Source: Pachypanchax playfairii
Lineage: Eukaryota > Chordata > Actinopteri > Cyprinodontiformes > Aplocheilidae
Reading direction: 5' to 3'
Length of the DNA stretch: 64,000 nucleotides
NCBI GenBank assembly: GCA_006937955.1
Contig: SSNP01000038.1
Coordinates: forward strand, 894,097-958,096
Position numbers and translations under genes: made by a program. Below the pieces are notes generated by a model. It was not told the origin of the DNA, did no database searches, and was given only the letters and a program-made list of their open reading frames with translations. Below are positions 15,201-26,400 of the stretch, piece after piece; positions within the stretch are counted from its first letter, which is position 1, and each line of letters starts with the position of its first letter.

Positions 15201-18200
15201 TCATACAATATAAACATAGTACATCAGAATCAGGTTTATTTGACCCAGTATGTTACACACACAAGGAATTTAGTGTTAAGTGACAAATAAATAGACAGTG
15301 TTGGACATGAAACACACAAGATACGAGACACATTAGCAGCATTTGTCCGCCATAATGGTCTTATTGGTGGACTGGCAGCAAGACAGTTGGTGGTTTGATT
15401 CCAGCTTCTTCCACCACAGGACTGACTGGGAAAAAGACCTTCTGCACTAAACAAGAATAAAAAAAATATTAAACTTCTTGCATGAACTCAAATGCTTGAA
15501 ATGTAGAAATGTGTAAAGATTAGGGATGCAACAATACGATTTTTTCAAAACCGATACAATACTTGGATCAGAGTACTTACCAATACCATGAACCAATGCC
15601 GATACTTCTACCGCACAAAAAAATGCAATGAACTGGAAGACAGGTTGGATTTTCTTCTCTGCTTGTTACAACAAATGATGGTGAATTAGATAAAAAGTAA
15701 AAAAATCATTAAAAATGACTACGAAACTTAAATATAAAAGTTACAAATTTAACATCTCTGTGAAATTATTGCAGTTTCCACATTTTAAGTATCTGTTCAA
15801 TACTAGTACATTAGATGGTATCTGTATCGGTGCATTCCTAGTAAAGAGGATTACTGCTTAATAATTTATATGTTACATATAGATTATTAATTGTCCCTAC
15901 AGATACAGCAAGTTAAAGAAGTAAACAAAGGTCAACTGTTTAATAAACATGTTTTATTCTGTTAAACAAAATTAGGTAATATCTAAGATCTTTGATTGTG
16001 AGCTGCATGGCACAGTTGGCCCTGTTTCTGCAGGAAGGTTCTCGGCTCGACTCCCAGCTGGAGTTAATGAAGGTGGGTTTCAAGTCTATAATTAAACCAA
16101 CAGGCCTCAGAGTTTACAGCTATTCTAAGATTTTAATAGAATCAGAAAACAATTGTTTCTAGAAAGATAAGAGTGACATGTTATTAAAGCACACCACCAA
16201 TATTTATGCTTCACATCACTGACAGGTTTAGAAGACATCCTGGTTCTTTGACTGTCTCTGGGACACTGAGACTTTATAACCTTTAACACAGTTTTCAGCA
16301 GACAGTGAAAGATGCTTTCAGGCTTCTACATTTGCATGTTCTCGTCTGCATGTGTGCAGATTCAACCCCACCTCTCATCTAATGACAGCTGGAGAAAGGC
16401 TTGGAAACAAATCTGGTAATAAAAGTGTTAAAGAAACAACAGTGTTCAAAAAAGATAAAATTATACTTCATTTTTTATCTATTAATCTAAAAGCCATTAT
16501 TATGTTTTTTCTTTATATTTAAAGGAGGGATATGGAACTCGGAACACAATAACACGGCACAAAGCCTTCAGCCATCTGGGTGCCAGGCTCGTTAACCCCC
16601 TGCGCGTGCACGCTTCGATGCTCAGGTCGAATGTTCCTCACCAAACCCACTCTGATGTCTGATCTGAGCAGGACAATAAAATATCATGAGTTCAGTTCAC
16701 TAATCATGTTCTCCAGTCCAGCTGATCACACACTGACTCTGATAAAAGCAGCTCCTTCCTGTTTGTAGCTCAGTCATCAATTCAGTCAGTGGCAAAGAGT
16801 TCATAGTTGCACCGCGGCTCCAAAAATTCCTGCAGTACCTCTTAAGATCCTCTCTCCTCCCCACACACCATCCTGCACGCACCACTTATCCAATAAAATA
16901 AAAAAAACAACAAAATCCTCCGTGGTGTGTCTTCCAGTCCAAAAAGTGGCCCGAAGCTCCTCCACTTCAGCAACATGTAGCTCCGTGTTAGCTAGCTGCT
17001 AATGAAAAATGTTTCCCCACAGATCCTGCTCATCACATGAGAAACCCCATGGCAAGTAAATAATGTATATAATCACCACATGTCCCAGGTGCTTCCAGCT
17101 GCTTGACCTGCAGACTCCGCAGTACCAGCCTCACTGTAGATGTTAACAAAATGCCAACGTCGTTCCCGCCAAATCTAAATTTTTTATAATATTTTACTTA
17201 AAATATAATTTTTAAAGAAAATGCTGTATTTTCATTCTACAACCCCGTGGAGGCATTATTTTGTTAAAAATATAGCTTTTAATGAAAATGTTGCATATAC
17301 CACCTTTAAGTATGCATTTAAGACACAGGTCTCAGAAGAATATAACTTATAAAACAGACAGAATATAGTACTTCTACCAGTCGAGGGTCGGATATCTATC
17401 TGTATCTGTTGCTATGGGAAACAACAAAGACTCAGATTGGAGAAATGGAGAATTGGAAAAGTGCAGTGGGAGCATTATCCGATTTTATCCACTTTAACTT
17501 CCAACAGCTTCAAGCCAAATCCATAATATCTCATTTACTGGTCAGATGTAACAGCTGAAACGCCTGAATGCAGCCAACAAAAAGGTTAAAAACAGCTGGC
17601 ACAGGCCTCTCGTATTAACTGATTGGTAAAAAACCATTTTACAGACATTTAAAGAGCTCTGAGGACATGGGCTTCATATTATCCATCTTTTTCTCTGCAG
17701 GCCTTTTCACAGCTCCCACTGAGGGTTTGGGAAAGCTGTGATAATGATCTGAGTCTGTCTGTGAGTGTCACTGAACTTGGTGGCAGCATCACAGCTAACA
17801 AGTAGTTTGTGCTAGTTTGCAGAAGAAAACTAGTAGCTGTGTCAGCTTTGTGCTTGGGAAGGCAGTGTAGGCTTTCCTGGAACACTGAAAACTCTTGTCA
17901 GTCTGTCTGCAGGGGACTCGTCTCTGCACCACCACTATTTTTGAAATTAATTTCTCAGGGTTGACAGCCACATCATTTATCTTTCATTCTGATTCATATT
18001 TTATCTTTATCCAAAGTGCACTTACACCAGGCTTTAAATAGTAGAATAGCAACACCTAATGCACCCCCCCACCCCCCCCACCCCCCCCCTCCCATGCATT
18101 TTCATCCTAACTTTAAAGATTTGACCTTCCGTTATATGTGAGCTCTCTGATGATGAGTCGTTGTTCATTTCTCATGTAGTCTCTGTCTGTCTGCCTTATT

Positions 18201-21200
18201 CTGTTGATGTGCTTTTTGTAACCACAAGTTAAAAACACCTGAACATGTTTTCACTTTTTTGCTCAAAAATCCAATATCCCCGCTTTACTATTTATATAAA
18301 GGTAGTGAAACCAACCGTCATATTCAGCCTGCAGCCAAGTTTGAAAGGTTTGATGGCTAAGCATGATAAAAACCAGCGCTGCCTGGAATTAATTTCTTGT
18401 GATACGCGGCACTTGAAGACCTACAATCTGAACTGAAACACAGTGAGATGTTCATTTCAGCTTTGATACACTCGTTGTGTAAACAGTGTTGGAGTGCCTT
18501 TTCTTGTATCTCGATTAACATAAATTATTCCTCAGAAAGAGACTTGTTCACATTGTTTAAAAGCAGTCTTACCCTTGCTTCCTTTTTGTTTTAAACTCAA
18601 GCTCTGCCTCAGTTACTCTAAATCAACTGTTGTATACAAAACTCTGATTCTTCTTGTCTCATTTCATTCTGGTTTTGACCCCCAGGGGGTATTTTTCTCT
18701 GTTATTTCAAATGTTTGTTCTTATTTTGTGTGAATAGCAGAGAACCTTCTGCTCATGAAATCCTGAATCTAAATGTTTGGTATTGTGTTTTATTAAAAAA
18801 AGAACAAAGACAGCCATAACACTTTGAGTTTCTCTATATTTTAGTAACGAAAATGTGCTCATAGTTATACTTAAAATTTAATATAGCATATACATAAACT
18901 AGATTGTCCATGTATGTCAGTCTCATCAGGTCTGTACCGTTAATCAATTGTCAGAAATTGACTATTTTTTGGCAAATTAAAAGAACAGAGAAGCTACCAG
19001 CATGTGTTGGCTCTCAGTTGCTGCTGACTCCACTGGTTGATTTATTGAAGGGAGTAGGAAACTATGAAGCTTACTTTGTGACAGCTTAGAAGCTTTAAAA
19101 TTTAAGATGTCATTGAACTGATGAATGGAGAGAGGAGAGGCTGGGCATGCCCGCCGGAGTCATATGTCACTGTCCAAAGTGATGAGGAACTCTGCCTGTC
19201 GTCCCCTTACACCAACAGCAAGACTCCAGTGATGAATCTCTGCAAGAATCAGAAACCACACTTTCTGTAAAATAGGTGTCTTCTGGTATATTATGTGTAT
19301 TTGTGCAAATGTTTAATATTTAGAGAAATAATTACTGGAGCTATATGCGACTTGAAGATGCTAGGGTTTCTTTCTGCTGTGCGTTTAATCATTAGGAATT
19401 AAAACACAGATGGTGGAATGAGTCTTTGACACAGTTTATCATCCATATGGAAAATTCAAACAATATATTTGTATTTAAATTATAAACTGTTAATGAATAA
19501 AATCCACCAGAATGTTTGACCACTTCTGTATTACTTTCACAAATCTACCACAGTTTTCTGGATTTTTTCCAGTTGGCCTTGATGAGAAAATGTTAATGAA
19601 TGAATCCTTCAGAGCAGAATGATTGCTACGTTTAACCAGTCAGCTTTTAATAAAAAGTAAAAAAAATACTTTGTGAATATTTACTGTGAGCGAGTGTGGA
19701 TATATGTTGAAGTTAGTCCAACTAACTAAATTACTAACTAAACTAAGCCTCAGACAAACAGCTGCTGTGTGAAAATTATAAGTTGTATTGAAAATAATCT
19801 TGAACCTTGAATGATATCAGGATCTGCTGATGTTAATATACAGTCTTTTGATATTAGAGGTATGAAGTAAAAGACACTTCATTTCTAGTTCTGATGACAG
19901 AAATCAGAACTCAGTTATTGTGCTTTATGGAAGTTTGACTTCTGCAGGTCATGACGTGGTGACCTACTTGACCAACAGTGAAAGAAAACAACANNNNNNN
20001 NNNNNNNNNNNNNNNNNNNNNNNNNNNNNNNNNNNNNNNNNNNNNNNNNNNNNNNNNNNNNNNNNNNNNNNNNNNNNNNNNNNNNNNNNNNNNNNNNNNN
20101 NNNNNNNNNNNNNNNNNNNNNNNNNNNNNNNNNNNNNNNNNNNNNNNNNNNNNNNNNNNNNNNNNNNNNNNNNNNNNNNNNNNNNNNNNNNNNNNNNNNN
20201 NNNNNNNNNNNNNNNNNNNNNNNNNNNNNNNNNNNNNNNNNNNNNNNNNNNNNNNNNNNNNNNNNNNNNNNNNNNNNNNNNNNNNNNNNNNNNNNNNNNN
20301 NNNNNNNNNNNNNNNNNNNNNNNNNNNNNNNNNNNNNNNNNNNNNNTTCTATGATGTACTATTACATTGAACAACATGTTTCAGTGTAACATTTGGAAGT
20401 TGTTTTTAATTTACTTTTTCAAAGCAGCAACAAAAGAAAATGAATAAAAATCATGATAAAATCACAGGCAGGATAGTAATCACCATGCTTCAGTAGTTAT
20501 ACATCGCTACCCTGAACTAGTACCACGGGCAGTAATAGTTGAATGTGACCTTCTTCCACTAAGTGCCATTAAACACAGGTTCAAGTGTTGATTTTACTCA
20601 GTATCCTGCAAAATCTGACATTCCAGATCAGTGTTCAAAGGTCACCTTTTAACTCTACTTTAACCCTCATGCAGTCTGTTTTAACACTCATCACTTAACA
20701 CCATCACTTGGACATGGTTGCACTGGTACCCCCGATGTAAAAGTCATGTATTTGCAGATTCTCTTTAGCTAATAACAGCTGCTATTAGTTTTATCATGGT
20801 AATATGACATGTAAAAATAATGTTATGAGTGGGTGGGAACCCTCATCTGTCAAAAGACATTAAGAATGTGTGATATTTGTATTGAATCTTGTCTTATGCT
20901 CAGTCAAAGAGGGAAAGAATCTCTGACAATTTCATGTATGAATTGGGAGAGTCTGGCCTTGATTGTCTAAACTTCCTCTGGGGTCTGGGAGTGAAAGCTG
21001 GTTCAGTTCCAACATTTAATGCATAAAAATGCCTTCTGACAGAAACTACCAGTCAAAAGTTTTGGCACGCTTTTTAATTCAATTGAATGAGAAAGTGTGT
21101 CCACACTTTTGACAGGTTGTGTAGATCAGCTCTACTGTTGCAACACGGCCAAATAAAATTGCAGCAGGCGAAAAATATATATATATATATTTTATCTGAA

Positions 21201-23416
21201 TATGTGTCAAAATGTGTTGTGATAACGCAAACGGCAGGGACATACAGTTCCTGCAAAAACACAATGTACAGATGCTGCAAGACAAAAGAGAGCTGGTCAT
21301 CGATCAGTGCAGAGTTGGGAGATTCACAGGAGTTATTAATTGTTTGGCTGAATGTCTACAAATGTAATTAGTACACTGAATTGGGCCACGGCTGCATGCT
21401 GTGCACCTGCATGTCTGCTGAGCCATAAATCCTTTGTAGCTTTCATTCTAAAGCTGCAACATTTGAAATGGGTGGAATACTTATGCAATAAAAATCTTTA
21501 CTGTATATTCTAAAAACTTTAAGCTTTCATGTGTAACATGAGGAAAACCTACATCTGTCATCATGCATTAGCTTGATTGAGTTTTAAACAGTAGCTGTTC
21601 TGTTGTTACTCTCTTTCTCTGAATGAGGCTTATAGCTCCAAACTAACCTTCAACCTAGAATTAACCAGCTCATTCATCACTGTTCTAACTTTTAAATCAG
21701 CTGGTGTAATTAAAAGACTTGACATATGTAGAAACACATTCATCTTGCTAACTTTTCTTTTTTCTTTGACATCCCTGCAGTTGTACAGCTCAGTGGACTT
21801 TGGAAGAAAATGGCAGCTCATCCACGAACACGTCACCCCGAACAGATTCTATTGGTGAGTCATTTCTTGTCATGTCTCTACTTTTTATTTTTCTTGTTTT
21901 CACCATGTTCTGTAAAGTTTCACTTGGTCAGGGATGTAGAAAGTGCTCTTGGTGTTCAGTGAAGTAACAAATGACAGTGATAGCTCCGAACTGGGCCTGT
22001 GACTGGTTGGTGATGCTGCTGAAATCCTGCATATTTCCATCGTCTTGATACAATCGGTCAGAGATTAATCTCCTCCTTCAGAACATTACATTCAGTTTCC
22101 AGGGGCGAGTCATATTCCACTTCATTTCTCACACACCCCCTGCTTATATCAGACATATTGTACATAAATACAGAACTGTTATTTTTTCACATCAACAGAG
22201 GAAGCCGAGCAGTGGATTTCTTTTGATGCATACATGCAGATTTAGTAGCAGGACCTATGACTAATAATGGATCTGGGACATTCTTGTCACTTCTTATTCA
22301 CTCATGCCTCATCCTCACTAACCCTGCAGTGTACCAACGATATCTAAAAGTGCACACTCATCACAAATGTAGGACTGGATCTCTTCCAGTTCATCGCTCG
22401 TCTGCCCTCTCTTTGAGGTGTCAGGGTACGCCTTAAATCGCCGTGGGTTTTATCCCTTACCTACATAAATCTGGAACTTTGGCCATGCCATTGTGGCATA
22501 ATCCTAAACAAGTGCAAAATCCATCATCAGCTTTGCCCTTCACCACCAAAGCTATTTCAAGGATGTGGAAGTACTGGATGAGCCTGTAGCAACGGCCAGG
22601 CAGGACTCCAGTTGGCTGTATCTGCACAACAGCTTCATCGGTCTCCAAGGGATATGAAATGCCACCACAATGGGAGATCAGCTTCATCTTTCCATTCTAA
22701 TCCACCGATACCAGAATGAACAAGAAAGCAAGATTAAACATGGAGATAAACTCATTATCTTTAAAGCTCCCAAAGATGAGGACCATGTCTTTTGTGTGCT
22801 TTTTATTGTTGCAATGTGTTGGACAGAATGTGACAATGTGTTTACTAAAGTCTGAGATGGCATTTGGGAAAACAATGCAGCAATCTGCTCTCCATTTTTT
22901 ACAGACTACATGAAAAATGAAACAAGCAGTCGCCATCATGGCGAAACACTCAATGCTGCAGCATAAAACTGAAGCAAACTTTTTTACAGCATTCCAAAAA
23001 AACTATCAAAAACACACAAAGACCTGCTAAGATCTGAATTCTGAGTGCAAGGAGAAATTTTTTCAAGGAATTCAATCATGTGTCATGTGACTCTGCAGTA
23101 GTTGAATGTACTAGCACTCCAACCTGTTCACCATCAGCCTGTACCTGTTTCCAACCATTTTTCTCACTCAGTGAGAACCTGACTGTGGCTATTGACGTCT
23201 CCATAATCTGAAACGTGGCATTAAACATCAGTGACCATAGTCAGATGCATTCCTGGAGAGGCTGAGGTAGTTACCAGAAAATGCTATGATGGTAAAACAG
23301 CTACGAATGTTTTAAGCCAGTTGAATCCAATCAGTTACTCAGATTACAAGCTTGTCTTAATGATATAAAATCTTGAATGACACTTTATCTGCTGTTCTTA
23401 AACTCAGACAGACAGA

Positions 23417-23456
<40 letters not shown>

Positions 23457-26400
23457 TTTGGACCTGAGCACTTTAGGAACAAACTGTGTAGTCAGTTATT
23501 TACTTTAAGTGCATGAATTTATCCTCCAACAACAACATAAAGGACCTGGGTGTTATCTTAGACCAGAACATGTTCCTTTAGTTCTCATATAAAACATGTT
23601 ACCATGACGACCTTCTTCCATCTGCGTAACGTTAATAAAATCAGGAGCATTCTGACCCAAACTTATGTAGAAACATTACTGCATTAAAATGATTTAAGTT
23701 ATAAACTGGAACTCTATAAATTGAATTGAACTAAATTTAATTGAATTTGATGTATTTGAACCTCAGATTAATTTTAGACTAAAAGTCAAGAACTTGAATA
23801 GTTTTCACCAGTCTGAAGCTTAATGCAGCTGCTGCTTGGGATTAGTTAACAAGTTTAGTTTAAGTTCTGAGTGTCAGAAACAATGATCCAACACAACCGT
23901 TAGGATCCAGACTTTCCTCCATGTTGTTATAGTTCAGGGTAAATGGTAAATGGTTTGTATGGCTCCTTTCAAGTCAGACGACACAAAGCACAGGATTCGA
24001 GCCAGTGACCGGTGGCCCTCTGGTTACAGGACCACCTGCTCTACCTCCTGAGCCACTGTGTCATCCGTTTCCATGGCGGTCAGGCAGAACCTATCAAGCT
24101 ATCGACTCTAACAGAATCTTTTTGATACTCCGGAGAAGGACCAACCTCTTTATGGCGGTGTTGAACACCAGATCAATAGCTAATGAGACAGTTCAATTTA
24201 ATGAATTATTTATCCCTCCACTGTTGGATTTTTATGTTTCCAACAGAAACCTGAATTCATGTCAGAGAGTCTCCTCCATTTACCAAACTTCCTTCTCCTG
24301 AATGCATCTCCCCTCGAACCACAGGGGAAGGAGGTGGTCTAGCGTCTGTTTATCAGAATCAGTTTTAACTGTCAGCTGATGCTCTCTGACGTTTACTTCT
24401 GTTTTGAGCTGTAGCTGCTGGAGGTGAGCTTTACTCCACCGCTGCTGTGTGCAGATATCAGCCACCAAAAGAGTTGTAAAGATTTTATTAAAGATTTTAC
24501 TGGTTTAATACCAAGACTTTTACTTAGATGTGATCATCTTTTATTTGTGTGTGATTTTAACATTCATATCTGCTGCAGGACTGAACCTTTCATTTCTGGA
24601 GTTTCAGAAACATTAATATGCTGGTGAAGGTTCTCAGTCATCCAGGTCATAGTAATCCCTGTAGGTTAGTGAAACTTCAAGAATCAAGAAAAAGGTCCAG
24701 TTGCCCTTTTTAAATTCTTACCTACTATAGACACTCTCATTCAATCTGTGTCTAAATCCACACACGGAGGCCACACGCCTTATAGATGCAAGATTCAGAA
24801 GTTTATTGTCATCATGCTAGCATAACGACATGTCCAGCAGTCTGTGAGCTTAGACAGATGAATTGGTAAAATAATGTTTCAGATATTTAATCTTTCTGTT
24901 TTATTGTCTGGATGTACATATTCTGTAAATCTGTGAGACACACCTGTCAGATCACCTGCCTTCATGGCAGTGGGATTAATCTCTCAATCTCAGATCTTTT
25001 CTACTTCTGTTTTAAATTCTCTCTCAAAGTTGCAGATGTGCTCCGAGTACTAAAATACTCAATCAGGCAAAAGAGATTGTTTCAATAGTAATAGATACTT
25101 AGGCTGTTATATTATTTTGTGGTTAAATACAAGCCCAGAGAAAGATGAAGGACAACTCTTCAAACATTTAAATTTAAAGCTTGTGTTTGGTTTGGTTTGT
25201 GTCAGTGTCTCCCGTTGCATCAATTCAAAGTTATTTTTTTTAATTTATTTTTCTTATATCTCATACAACTTATTCTTTAATCATAAATATTTATATGCAC
25301 ATTGTAATTGTTCATATTTATTTCTCCTGTTTTCCAGGTCTGTTGCAGGCCTTGACAGAGAACCAGATCTAATCCACATGGAGGCTCACACACCTGAAGG
25401 AAGTGAGTGTTTTCAATACACTGAAAGAAGTAATAATCAGTTTTTTACATGAATATATTTTTATGAAGACAGACGCAGCTTCAGCCCGCCCCAGTATTAA
25501 ACCCAAGCCATGATTCTTGATGAACATGGCCTTTCTTCCTTCTCGTTTCCTCCCTGAATGTCAGTTCCATAATTCTGAATGGCAGCATCGTTAACGTCTT
25601 CTTACAGTGAAGGAGATAAGTGCAAGTTTTAATGGCAGTTTGTGATGTTGGCAGTGCATCAGCCTGAGATACAAGCCTTTATTTTCCTCATAATACTGCT
25701 GCATGATTGACAGGCGTGAATGCTTGTTTGTTCGTATCTGCGCGATGAGAAAATTCAGGTGCAACAAAGGAAGTAAATTAACTACAGAAAATGTCAAAAT
25801 GCACAGATGGGAGGTGAAAATCTGCACAATTAAGTAAAACACAAAAACTTTGTTTGATCTGACCAAGACTTAGCTCAAGATGTTACCTTTAGTATTTCTT
25901 TAACAGGTGAGTTTTTGTGACAGCTCTCTGTTAATACTCATGAGAGGAATAACACATTTAATAATATCTACTTTCTTTTTGGCAATTAACAAAGTGTTTG
26001 AATTGAATTGAGTTACTTCCTGTATGTTTGCTTCACAGATGTGCAGTATGTCACATGCAGAGCTCAGATGTGCAGTGAAGGGAACAGAAACTATCCATTC
26101 TCTGGATATATTGATATCAGCTCTCTGGTGGTTCAAGATGATTACATATTCATACAGGTAAGACTGTGAACTTTCAATTACAATAAAAATATTGCTGTTA
26201 GTCCACCACCCCGCCCCACCCAGCCCCACCCCTCCCCACCCAGCCCCACCCCTCATTACATCCCTCTTGAGATAAATAGTAAGTTTATGTGATAAAAACA
26301 ACAAAAAAATGACAAAACGTCTCTTTAGTTAGTCAGTATGAAACTGAGTGTTTTCTTACTTCTTTCTGAAACAACCAAATAAAAAACTATGACAGAATTG

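Larger units (their letters stand above)
213..21780 (+). other. Large intron (21.6 kb)
   Basis: No second gene is visible. It holds an ATT-rich microsatellite (411-457), C-rich runs (673-720 and 18062-18093), an interspersed fragment near 5685, a TG/G run with a gap (6781-6847), a minus-strand LINE (8918-9660), short tRNA-box repeats (11396-11760, 15350-15430, 16001-16085), a hAT-type MITE (15521-15840), a TTAA element (16519-17309), a gap (19994-20346) and a collapsed Tc1-like element (21047-21123). Repeat-free GC-moderate blocks at 1410-1770, 7880-8220 and 12230-12560 could be conserved noncoding DNA. The rest is plain AT-rich intron. Confidence 0.9.
21855..25337 (+). other. Intron with stacked LINE and short-repeat remnants
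   Basis: It holds LINE fragments at 23330-23755 and 24155-24610 and short repeats at 23935-24062 and 24625-24690. The stretch 21855-23330 has no recognised element. A 76-codon minus-strand frame at 22457-22687 is unexplained and probably chance. Confidence 0.85.

Noticed and set aside
19920..20377. Long frames on both strands
   Set aside because: They consist almost entirely of N from an assembly gap.
25900..26304. 134-codon minus-strand frame
   Set aside because: It is antisense across sorcs3 exon d and the C-rich tract, with glycine-rich low complexity at one end.
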